A stretch of DNA of 54,847 nucleotides from Bacteroidaceae bacterium (GTDB taxonomy: Bacteria; Bacteroidota; Bacteroidia; Bacteroidales; Bacteroidaceae), in NCBI GenBank assembly GCA_017509605.1, contig JAFWPH010000013.1, forward strand, positions 1 to 54,847, read 5' to 3'. The notes below the pieces were generated by a model, which worked only from the letters and a program-made list of their open reading frames with translations, had not been told where the DNA came from and did no database searches. Numbering within the stretch: the first letter of the stretch is position 1; every line of letters starts with the position of its first letter. Positions 8,516 through 17,000 of this stretch are shown in pieces. Made by a program: the position numbers and the translations under genes.

Positions 8516-11458
8516 TTAAAGCGCTTCTCTTGTCATTATCTGGTATCGTTTGAACAATTCGGCTACACACTGGCTCTCGGTCATCGTCTTAACATTGAAA
8601 CCGTAGGCTTCCATCAACGCACGGTCGTTTGCCTGATGCGCCTTGCGTAGTTTGGGAGGCATGGTCAGTTCGTCGTAGAGGTCGGCAAGGCTGGAGTCAG
8701 GATAAAGTGCGCGGGCATCGAGAATGGCCCGGGCTGTCTGCTCTATTTTCTGGCGTTGTGACTCAGTAGGTTTAGGCCAAGGGAAGTTGTTGTAGACGAT
8801 GTCCTTGCTGTAGCGGTAGTCGCTCTTCAATCTTCCACACACCGCACGCATCCAAGCCATGTGGACATTGCTCTCAAGCACGCCGAAATGGTAGAGGGTG
8901 GCATCGGGGATGATAAATAGAAGATCAGTGGGAATTATCTCATTTGAAAGATAATCCATGGGTATATATCTTCGTCTTTCAGAAGATACTTTTGGCACAG
9001 CTATAAAAGAATCTGGATTTTGCAACTCTCTAAATAAATGTGGAGTTGCCGCCAGTTTCCTCCTTCCCTCGTCAGGTGCATTCTCTCGGTCCTGTTTGCA
9101 AGCATCAATTCGTTTCATCACCAATGGCATCTTACGTAGTTCTGCAGGAGAAACACCAACTAGCCAAAGGCACCATCTTTCCTTGTGGTTGATGAACTCA
9201 GCGGCACCCAATAACCGCTTGATGTATGGTTTGGCCTTTGGCTCCCGACTTATGAAGTCTGAATAATCTTCAGTTTCAATGATAAGATGGCCGCCATCAG
9301 CCGGGCGGTTTCCCGTCATCATCTCTGGCACATCGCAGAGTGGCTTCTTCCTGCTTTCGACAAAGATGTCTGGCGCAGCAATGAGATAAGGATTAATATC
9401 CTTGACACCACGCTGCTTGTCATTATCGAATAGTGTTTTAGGCTTATGGGGGTCAGAACATGAGAATCCGATGATGACACAATGAACATGCGCTTTTTGA
9501 GAGGCCTCGCTATCCCATTGGAATGTGCGGTAGGCGAAGTCAATGTGAATGCCAAACAGATCCTTTAGGGGTTTCCATATTGCAGCCACTTGTTCGCCTT
9601 GGGTAATGCTGTTCGTCGATACAAGGGCTGTTCGTGTTTCTGTGTTCTGCATAAGTTGTGAAGCCTTATAGTACCAACCTGCCACATAATCAATTTTTCC
9701 GGCTGTTTTGAAAGGTTTGCCTTTTTCATCAACAAAAATGGAGATAATATCGTTTTTTTGTTCTTTTGTTTGCATGGAATACCCTACAAATGGAGGATTG
9801 CCCATGATGTAGTTGTAGTGTACCCGCATCTTATTTGATGGTTTTGGACCTTTCGTGAAATCAGAAGATATCAGATTCACCTCGTCAAAACTCATATCAG
9901 CTTCACTCACTTTCATTGGCTCTTCTTCCATGATGACGTAAGTCTTTTGGGCTTTTATCGTTGGTATGTCAGAAGGTTTCTCTATGATGTCCCAGTCCAT
10001 TCGTAGTGCGTTTCCCTCGCGAATATTATGGTAGGTCTTGAGAGGTAGGAAGTCGATGTCTTGATGGATAATGCGCTCGGTCTCAGCCAGCATCTGGGCC
10101 TCGGAAATCCACAGGGCGGTGGTGGCTACGGTCACGGCGAAGTCGTTGATCTCGATGCCGTAGAACTGGTTGATGTTGACCTTGACGGGATTGAGGAAAG
10201 CACCCATCATGGTCTGGCCATGGTAGCGTTCACGGATAAGCTCATTCTCCAACCTGCGCAGTGACAGGAAGGTCTCGGTGAGGAAGTTGCCTGAGCCACA
10301 GGCTGGGTCGAGGAAAGTCAGCGATGCCAGTTTGTCCTGGAAGGCATCCAACTTTCGGTTGCGGGTCTTCTCCACCTTCTCTTCCACGATGGTGTCGAGC
10401 TCACGACGCAGGTCGTTGAGGAAAAGTGGGTCAATAACCTTGTGGATGTTCTCTATTGAGGTGTAGTGCATGCCTCCCGAGCGGCGTGTCTCGGGGTTGA
10501 GTGTGCTCTCGAACACCGCTCCGAATATGGTGGGCGATATCTCGCTCCAGTCGAAGTCGAGACTGGCGTTCTGCAAGAGCAACTGACGGATATGGTCGTT
10601 GAAAAAGGGGATCTCAATATGTTCGTCAGAGAACAAACCACCGTTGGCGTATGGGAAGGTCGCCAAGTCGGGGTCAAGATAAGGGTCGCGTTCTTTGATG
10701 GGGGTATCAAGAACCTTGAAAAGATTCATCAATGCTATTCGCATGTTTTTCACATCGAACTGTGCCAGATAGTCGTGGAACTGGTCACGTTTGCCGAAGA
10801 TGCCAGCATCCTCCGCATACAGGCAGAAGACCAGACGTACGCACAGCACATTCAACGACTTTAAGGACTCGGGGTTGGTAGGGTCGATGTACTGCTTCAG
10901 AAGCTCCTCGTAAAGTTGGCCCACAATCTCGCCTGCTTTCATCGATACCTCCAACTCTTTCTTTAAATGATCGCTCTTTGTATCGACGAGGAACAGCAAA
11001 CGGTAGTACTCCTTGCCAAGATTCTCCAGCAGGATATGCTCGGGCTCACCGTTTGGCTGTTCCATATCATAGACGAGGAACTCGGTGAAGTTGCAGGTAA
11101 TTATCCATCGCGGATGCTGCGAAAGGGGCATATTGGCTACATATTTCTTCGCCTGTTGGAATGGATTGAGAACCGAGCCATCGCTCTGGCGGATGCCACT
11201 TCGTAAATCCTTTCCCAAAGACTTTTGCTCAATGAGTACACGTGTTGAGGGTATATGTCCGTCGATGAAGTTGGTGGCATCCACCATGTTCTTGACTTGT
11301 TCCTCATAGCGGATGAACTCTGGCAAGTTCTCCACTCCATAAACATTCGTCAAGAGGTCTGCCCAGAACAATTGGCTCTCTCCGCGTTCATAGCCACGTC
11401 CTTTCCATCTTTCTGCAAACGCTGCGGCGTTCGCTGCCATTTGTTTCTCTGTCTTCAT
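8516..11458 (-). CDS. MmeI-like type IIL restriction-modification enzyme (fused nuclease-methyltransferase)
   Basis: A 980-residue single-chain enzyme. The N-terminal nuclease domain has D66-X10-E77-X-K79 (in IDGHIPSTRVLIEQKS), close in position to the catalytic residues of MmeI. A helical spacer follows, then an N6-adenine methyltransferase with motif I LDPACGSGNF (about residue 386) and motif IV NPPF (about 553). The C-terminal 350 residues should contain the target-recognition and C-terminal domains. In this family one target-recognition domain sets specificity for both cutting and methylation, so no separate genes are needed. The ATG at 11458 is chosen because an in-frame TTG 30 bases upstream overlaps the TAACTTTG promoter element. 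The frame is intact. Confidence 0.85.
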   Translation of the reverse strand: MKTEKQMAANAAAFAERWKGRGYERGESQLFWADLLTNVYGVENLPEFIRYEEQVKNMVDATNFIDGHIPSTRVLIEQKSLGKDLRSGIRQSDGSVLNPFQQAKKYVANMPLSQHPRWIITCNFTEFLVYDMEQPNGEPEHILLENLGKEYYRLLFLVDTKSDHLKKELEVSMKAGEIVGQLYEELLKQYIDPTNPESLKSLNVLCVRLVFCLYAEDAGIFGKRDQFHDYLAQFDVKNMRIALMNLFKVLDTPIKERDPYLDPDLATFPYANGGLFSDEHIEIPFFNDHIRQLLLQNASLDFDWSEISPTIFGAVFESTLNPETRRSGGMHYTSIENIHKVIDPLFLNDLRRELDTIVEEKVEKTRNRKLDAFQDKLASLTFLDPACGSGNFLTETFLSLRRLENELIRERYHGQTMMGAFLNPVKVNINQFYGIEINDFAVTVATTALWISEAQMLAETERIIHQDIDFLPLKTYHNIREGNALRMDWDIIEKPSDIPTIKAQKTYVIMEEEPMKVSEADMSFDEVNLISSDFTKGPKPSNKMRVHYNYIMGNPPFVGYSMQTKEQKNDIISIFVDEKGKPFKTAGKIDYVAGWYYKASQLMQNTETRTALVSTNSITQGEQVAAIWKPLKDLFGIHIDFAYRTFQWDSEASQKAHVHCVIIGFSCSDPHKPKTLFDNDKQRGVKDINPYLIAAPDIFVESRKKPLCDVPEMMTGNRPADGGHLIIETEDYSDFISREPKAKPYIKRLLGAAEFINHKERWCLWLVGVSPAELRKMPLVMKRIDACKQDRENAPDEGRRKLAATPHLFRELQNPDSFIAVPKVSSERRRYIPMDYLSNEIIPTDLLFIIPDATLYHFGVLESNVHMAWMRAVCGRLKSDYRYSKDIVYNNFPWPKPTESQRQKIEQTARAILDARALYPDSSLADLYDELTMPPKLRKAHQANDRALMEAYGFNVKTMTESQCVAELFKRYQIMTREAL

Positions 11459-11485
11459 GTCTTCATGCGATGATAGATATTTATA

Positions 11486-11493
11486 CAAAGTTA
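11486..11493 (-). promoter_or_regulatory. -7 promoter element of the MmeI-like gene
   Basis: TAACTTTG on the minus strand matches the Bacteroidetes -7 consensus TAnnTTTG. It lies 27 bases before the ATG at 11458. Because the upstream in-frame TTG overlaps this element, it helps decide the start codon. Confidence 0.6.
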
Positions 11494-11637
11494 CAACAAA
11501 ACGGCGACAATAATGTCATAATCGATTTCTTTTTTCTTTTTCCATTCTTTAATTCGTGATGAAATATCAGATCAATCAGAATCATCCGCAGTCTTATTGT
11601 GGATTTCATGGTGGGCAACAGTTAAAGGACAATGAAA

Positions 11638-11679
11638 AAAAGAAAGCGTGCGGAAACAGATTTCCGCACGCTTTCTTTT
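11638..11679 (-). terminator. Strong intrinsic terminator after the sorting-tail protein gene
   Basis: A perfect 16-bp stem (11641-11656 with 11661-11676, loop CAGA), extended by A/T pairs to 19 bp. On the minus strand it is followed by a T run. It lies 20 bases beyond the stop at 11699. Confidence 0.9.
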
Positions 11680-11698
11680 GTTGGGTGTTGAAAGGATG

Positions 11699-12457
11699 TT
11701 ACTTCACAAGCACCTTGCGGCCCTTCACGATGTAGATGCCAGGCTGGAGACCATTGACGTTGTCGGCCACCTTGATACCTGAAACATTATACACATCCAC
11801 TTTCTCATTAGCCTTAGCCACAGCATGAATGCTGGTCACCTCGCCGGCAGCGAGATGGTTGGTCTTGAGGATGGCGGTGTTGCCGTTGGAGATGCTGATG
11901 CAGCAGCGAGTGGCATGGAAACCGTTGGCAACGTTTCCCACAGATACGAACTGTGCTTCAGCGTTGTCCTTGGCCAGAATACCATAGAGGCCGTCGGAAG
12001 CCATCTGCTTGTCGAGGCCCTTCATGGTCACTGTCACGCCGTCAACATCGAATGAGAGGGCAGATGTTCCGGCCTCAACCAAGGTCTGCTTCACAATCCT
12101 CTTCGATGTGTTGACACCTGTGTAGTGAAGGATGTATGGCACGTTGGCTTGCAGTCCCTGTGCCTTGCAGTCCTGGAAGTTGAGTACCAGTGCTCCGCCT
12201 GCGCTCTCCACGCCGACGAGTTTCTCAAGCCGGCAGTCCTCGCCGAAGATGTTGTTGAGTTCGGATTCAGAGAGAGAGAAAGGCAATGAGATGGTGTTCC
12301 ATCCGGTGAAGACCACGCGGTTGGATGTTACGTCGCACACCTTACCAGTGTAATTCTGGAGGTCTGTGCCTGCTGCAGTGCTGAGTGTGAGTTTCTGTTG
12401 TGCATTGGCAAAGAGGCAGACAAAAGCCATGATTGCCACGAGGTAAAGTTTCTTCAT
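11699..12457 (-). CDS. Secreted protein with T9SS-like C-terminal sorting tail (252 residues)
   Basis: An N-terminal signal peptide (LVAIMAFVCLFANA, then QQ) is followed by about 165 residues with no recognised enzyme motif. The segment WNTISLPFSLSESELNNIFG resembles one in the GLUG-repeat protein at 44939-46537 (WNTITLPFKIDDFSG), suggesting a shared beta-sandwich module found in Prevotella surface proteins. The C-terminus (VYNVSGIKVADNVNGLQPGIYIVKG...VLVK) matches the type A por-secretion tail in its shortened Prevotella form. It is probably surface-exposed or released; function unknown. The gene is monocistronic, with its own promoter and terminator. Confidence 0.75.
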   Translation of the reverse strand: MKKLYLVAIMAFVCLFANAQQKLTLSTAAGTDLQNYTGKVCDVTSNRVVFTGWNTISLPFSLSESELNNIFGEDCRLEKLVGVESAGGALVLNFQDCKAQGLQANVPYILHYTGVNTSKRIVKQTLVEAGTSALSFDVDGVTVTMKGLDKQMASDGLYGILAKDNAEAQFVSVGNVANGFHATRCCISISNGNTAILKTNHLAAGEVTSIHAVAKANEKVDVYNVSGIKVADNVNGLQPGIYIVKGRKVLVK

Positions 12458-12546
12458 AAGCGTTGTATTTTTAGGTTTGATATTTGTCCGTTTGTGTTTT
12501 CTGAGCTTTTTCCCACGTTAGGAAGGGATATATACAATAGATATGG

Positions 12547-12554
12547 CAAAGATA
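12547..12554 (-). promoter_or_regulatory. -7 promoter element of the 252-residue secreted protein
   Basis: TATCTTTG on the minus strand fits TAnnTTTG and gives a leader of about 85 bases. A weak TTCG at the -33 distance is the best upstream match. Confidence 0.55.
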
Positions 12555-12639
12555 GTGCTTTGTTTGATAAAAACGAAATAAAAACGACTTTTTTTGAAAT
12601 TTTTTAGATATTAGTGGATATAGGCTTCAGGCTATGAAG

Positions 12640-12750
12640 GGTTATTGGTTATTGGTTATTGAAAAGGGTGAACTTTAGACTCTTTCTTAATTCTTAACTC
12701 TTAATTCCTAACTATAGGCTTTGGGCATTAGGCTTTAGGCATCAGGGATA
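12640..12750. repeat. Mixed period-7 repeats (GGTTATT and TAGGCTT types)
   Basis: About three GGTTATT units start at 12640. From about 12714 there is a second array (TAGGCTT, TGGGCAT, TAGGCTT, TAGGCAT) with the same 7-base period. A third short array (GCCTAAG, GCCTATG, GCCTGAC, GCCTGAT) follows at about 12810-12838 and touches the stop of the DUF4886 gene. The 380-base gap between genes is filled by these arrays, a terminator and the promoter of the 252-residue gene. Confidence 0.8.
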
Positions 12751-12780
12751 AAAAAACATCCGTGGCGGTTGCCACGGATG
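12751..12780 (-). terminator. Intrinsic terminator after the DUF4886 gene
   Basis: A perfect 10-bp stem, CATCCGTGGC with GCCACGGATG, and a GGTT loop. An A6 run at 12751-12756 gives a T tract on the minus strand. It follows the stop at 12837 by about 55 bases. Confidence 0.85.
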
Positions 12781-12836
12781 AAAGAATGCTGCCGATGATA
12801 AAAGCTAACGCCTAAGGCCTATGGCCTGACGCCTGA

Positions 12837-13823
12837 TTATTTATCGGGGACAGGTATTTCAGAGACGCTCCAGTTGTTGGCGACAGCCAGTTTCGCGCAG
12901 TCCTGCAGCAGGCGGCGGTTGGAGTTGTTCACTTGGTTGGGTGCGCCCGACTTGCCGAGGATGCTGATGTCGTTGTGGATGTTGCGCCCGATGCATGGAG
13001 CGATGACGGCCTCGTAGAAGGTGCATCCCAAAAGGTATCGTCCCATGTAGAGGTCGATGTGCAGGTCGTCGCGTGTCAGTTCACTTTCGGTCTTCAGTGC
13101 ATCCACGTTGCGAGCGTTCTGCACGGCAGTTCCGCATGGGATGATCACGTCGATGCCCGAGCGTGCCTTCATCTTCTTGCAGGCGGCGACGATGCTGTTG
13201 TACATCCCCTCCTGGTTCTTGTATCGGCTGATGTTCTTGTGCTTCGACGAGTAGGCCCATGTCTGGTTGAAAGCGAAGGTGGTGCGCGGACTCAAGGTCG
13301 TCACCTTGTAGGCCTGTATCAGTTTCGACAGGTATGGCTCGTAGGTGTCGTAGTTGCCCGACTCCAGCGAGAACTGCTGGAACACCACGATGTCGAAGGT
13401 GTAGGTGCTGATGACCTCGTTGAGGCTGATGCTGTTCGAGATCTTGCGTTCACCCAGGTAGTTGTAGTTGTAGAGTTCATACACTGGTTTGTTGCCCATG
13501 AAATACTCGTAGTGTTGCTTCATGGAGCATCCGCCCTTGTAGAGCACATACACGTTGACTGTGGAGACGCCCAATGACTCCAATATCGAGGGTAGTGCGC
13601 TGCTGGTGTCGATGGAGAAGGAGTTGCCAATGAAGAGAATGTCGAGTTTCACTGGCATGTAGGGCAGCGGTGGGTTGCAAAGGTAGCCCACGTCCTGTGC
13701 CATGGCGTTGTTGTAGGATGCCATTGCCAGCATCAAGGGTGCGAACACTCGACGGAACATCGGTGCGAACACTCGACGGACCAAAGGTGCGGACCATCGA
13801 CGGATTCTGTATTTGATATTCAT
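12837..13823 (-). CDS. Secreted SGNH/GDSL-type hydrolase, DUF4886 family
   Basis: A 328-residue exported protein. After the leader it has block I of the SGNH fold (DILFIGNSFS, catalytic serine in GNSFS), a VVFQQFS block and a late D-x-x-H motif in RDDLHIDLYMGRYLLG, the pattern of DUF4886. Such proteins are probable esterases or deacetylases on polysaccharides; the substrate is unknown. The N-terminus is odd: three 8-residue direct repeats (RRWSAPLV, RRVFAPMF, RRVFAPLM) precede the hydrophobic core and the AMAQ cleavage site. An internal start such as MFRRVFAPL would give a normal-length signal peptide. Confidence 0.75.
   Translation of the reverse strand: MNIKYRIRRWSAPLVRRVFAPMFRRVFAPLMLAMASYNNAMAQDVGYLCNPPLPYMPVKLDILFIGNSFSIDTSSALPSILESLGVSTVNVYVLYKGGCSMKQHYEYFMGNKPVYELYNYNYLGERKISNSISLNEVISTYTFDIVVFQQFSLESGNYDTYEPYLSKLIQAYKVTTLSPRTTFAFNQTWAYSSKHKNISRYKNQEGMYNSIVAACKKMKARSGIDVIIPCGTAVQNARNVDALKTESELTRDDLHIDLYMGRYLLGCTFYEAVIAPCIGRNIHNDISILGKSGAPNQVNNSNRRLLQDCAKLAVANNWSVSEIPVPDK
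13738..13809 (-). repeat. Three 24-bp tandem repeats in the 5' end of the DUF4886 gene
   Basis: Three units of 24 bases, each starting GGTGCG on the plus strand and containing TCGACGGA. The two units nearest the gene interior are identical over the first 19 bases and the outermost one has diverged. They encode the 8-residue repeats before the signal-peptide core and stay in frame. Confidence 0.85.
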
Positions 13824-13860
13824 ATAGTCAAACTCTTAAAATAGGCTTTAACTTTTTGAA

Positions 13861-13937
13861 GTCAAGAGTCAAGGGTCAAGAGTCAAGGGTCAAGGGTCAA
13901 GAGTCAAGAATCAAGGGTCAAGAGTCAAGGGTCAAGA
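13861..13937. repeat. Heptamer array GTCAAGR, eleven units
   Basis: Eleven consecutive 7-base units of GTCAAGA or GTCAAGG, one of them ATCAAGG. The array fills most of the gap between the CotH-domain gene and the DUF4886 gene. It is followed by related but decayed sequence (GGTCAATGGCC) and copies of a dispersed motif with ATCGTCCACTTTAACTCCC. Confidence 0.9.
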
Positions 13938-14038
13938 GGCTTTAGGCTCAATGGTCAATGGCCAAACCTATCGTCCACTTTAACTCCCATTTTAACTCCC
14001 ACTTTAAGTTCCTATTTCACTCCCATTTATAACTTGTG

Positions 14039-17000
14039 TTATCTGATGATGAACTTCACACCGCAGGTGTTGTCCTCCTCGTCGGTGGCCTTGGCGATAT
14101 AGACGCCGGGCTGCAGTCCCGACACCTCCACTTGTGCGCGTCGGTCGTTGAATTCCACCTTGTCGGTCATCACCGTCTGTCCGGCAGCATTGAAGATCCT
14201 CACGTCGGCTTGGCGAGTGTCGTCGCTCTTGATGAGCAGAGTGCCAGGCGAGTTGAAGTAGATGCGCAGTCCGTTGTTGGTGGCCAGTATCACGTCTTTC
14301 ACGCCCACTGTCTCTTTTCCGTTATCCACTTCCTTCGTATAGCTCGACAGCACGTTCGACTTGTTGAAGGTTGGCACAGTCATCAGGTAGAGGTCGTTGC
14401 TGCCGTCGGGATAGCGTCCCACAGTACTGTTGCCATCGTGAGCGGGATAGGTCAGTTGGTCGGTCCAACTGCCGTCGCTGGCCTGGATGGATACTGTGCC
14501 TCCCTCGGCGGCGAGTTTGAAGTCAGCGTGCAGTTCGTCCTGTGTTTCCAGTTTGTCGCACCAGATCATCAGGTAGCCATGTGCGGGTATCACGGTGTTG
14601 ACCTTGGTCTCACCCTTGGTGATCATGAACTTCTGTGGTTTCTTGGGGTTGTCGCTCAGGAACATGCCCTCGAGGTCGATGGCCTCGTCGGTGGTGTTGT
14701 AGAGTTCCACCCAGTCGTTCTTCTTGAAGTACTCGTTCACGTAGATGCTGTTGGCGGCGCTTACCTCGTTGATGCGTACCGGCATGATGGAGTCGGTCTC
14801 GCGCTCATCTTCGCTGATGGTCTGGAAGCATGCCATCAGGCTGAGGTTGTTGGAGGTGAGTTCTATCTCCTCGTCTTTGGAGTAGTAGTCGTCGTCAGGA
14901 GTGGCCACCTTGTTCATTGTCAGTTCTGCGTCGAACCAGGAGTCGGTGGAGTTGGCAGCGTTGTTGTGCACCTCCACGGCCACGATATTGGTGCCTTTTT
15001 GGAAGAGTTTCGGGTCGAGTTCGAGTGTGCCGTCAGGGTTTTCGTCGTTGTATTGTGTGGCGAAGGTGCTGAAGCTTACCTTGCCTGAAGGCATGTTGTA
15101 TCGTCCTGCTTCCTTGCCGTTGACGTAGATGATGAATCCGTCATCCACAGTGTAGTTCAGCTCCATGATGTCGTTGGCGTCAGGTGCTGATGACAGGTAG
15201 AAGCTGCGTCGGAAGTAGAGGGTGGGGTTCTTGTTGCTGGAGTTGCCACCGTAGTCCAGCCGAGTGGCGAACTTCGAGTCGTCATTGCCATAGCCCAGGG
15301 GTGCCTTGCCAGCTTTCCAGGAGGTGTCGGTGAAGTCAGTGCTGCTCCAGTCCTGACCGTCCAGCGAGCCTGTGTCGTAGTATTTCCAGTTGGTCTCCTT
15401 CGAGAAGACGGTGGAGGTCACACGGTTGTCGGCTCCCGACTTCCATCCGAGGAACCTCAGTCCGCCGGGTGCCACAGCCTTGATGCGCATCGGTGCGAAC
15501 AGCTTGCCCCTGAAGTAGTTGTTGGGTACCTGTATGCCGTTGATGAGGATGCGTCCGTTCTGGTTGTTCACGGTCAGTGTCGCATTCATCGGGCCCACAC
15601 TCGACAGCTTCATCTTGGTGTAGCTTCTCATGTTGTTGATGGCTGTGTTCAGTCGGCTGTTGATGCTTGACTTCATCGAGTTGGCCGAACTGGTGGGTGA
15701 GGCGCCCTCAATGCGCATCATGTCGGAGACGTTGTCCACCATCTCGTTGATGACCTTGGTGCAGCGGGTAGGCTCGAACACGCTGCCGCAGACGATGCAG
15801 TAGGTGTCGATGAGTTGCTTGCGGAACTCCTCGTTGTCGAGCATGTTGACGAAGAGTGGGCCGAAGCGCTGACGGTTCTTGGTGGCGCTCGCCAGAGATG
15901 TCCATGCGTTGGAGAGGCTGAAGGCGGCGTCGGTGTCGAACATCACGAAGCGGTATCGTCCGTTGTTGCGGTTGCGGAATCCCTTGATGTTGTTGCTGTT
16001 GGATGCCCAGTCGTTGGACGCAATGTAGAGTTCGGTGGCCAGGTAGTTGATATACTCGTCGATGTCGAGCATCGTCTTGATAGAGTCGTAGATCTCGGGG
16101 TCTTCAGCATTGGAAGAGAGCTCGTAGATGCGCTGAACCACCACATCGTCGCCACAGTTCTGGATATAGCCCGAGTCGGGGTCGAACTTGAACTGGTCGA
16201 TCTCGTCCTCGTCCCATCCGTAGTTGGAGTAGGCGTAGTCCTTGTTGTTGAGCTCACGCAGGTTGAGCAAGCCGATGTATTGTCCGTTGATGTATTCCAT
16301 CACGGGCTGGTAGTCCTGTGCGTCGATGTCGATGCCGGAGAGCAGTGTGATTCGGCTCAGGCATGCGTCCTTGAATCGGCAGCTGGTATCGTTGCCGCCA
16401 TTGCGGAACTTCACGGCCTTGGTCTTCAGGTTCTTCTTGATGGGGAAGAACTGGTAGTCGAGGCTGTTGATGCCGTATTTCTTCTTGGCCTTGGCTTTCA
16501 GGGTGTGGGGAGTCCATGCGCGGCTCCATCCTCCAGCCATTGAGAGATCGACCTCCTGGTTGAGCACCATTTGATTGTCGGGTGTGAGGTACTGGATGTT
16601 GGCAGCGCGGTCCCAGTCCATGTTCCAGTTGCAAGGTGAGTTTTGTCCGTAGCCTGTCTTTCCGTTGGTTCCTCTCACCATGATGCCAGTATAGTCGCCG
16701 TAGAGGTCGTCGTCATTGGCTGTGATGGACACCACGGGCAGGGTGAAGGAACGTCCGTCGCCGATGTAGGAGCGTGTCACCACGTCGCTTGGCAGGTATC
16801 CGTCGCGGAAGAGGCGGAACTTGAAGTTGGCGTTGCCATAGACCATGAAAGTGCCTGTGGTGCTGGTCTCGCCGTTCTTCATGGTCGGTGTGGAACCGTC
16901 CTCAGTGAAGCGGAGTGTAGCGCCTTGAGGGATGTTGACCACCACTTGGAGAGAGCCAGAGTAGATCTGTCCGTCCTTGTCCACCACAGGTGCGGGCAGT

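Noticed and set aside
11459..11488. A TTG start giving a longer MmeI-like protein
   Set aside because: The TTG lies in the TAACTTTG promoter element, so it would not be transcribed as coding sequence. The same reasoning rules out the longer readings at 19012, 26766 and 33453.
13861..13937. Heptamer array considered as a CRISPR-like array
   Set aside because: Units are 7 bases without unique spacers, and no cas gene is present. It is a simple tandem repeat.
15815..16543. A 242-codon rightward open frame within the CotH-domain gene
   Set aside because: It is antisense to a gene with clear domains, and its translation is a low-complexity run of V, G, D and E typical of the complement of Bacteroidales genes.
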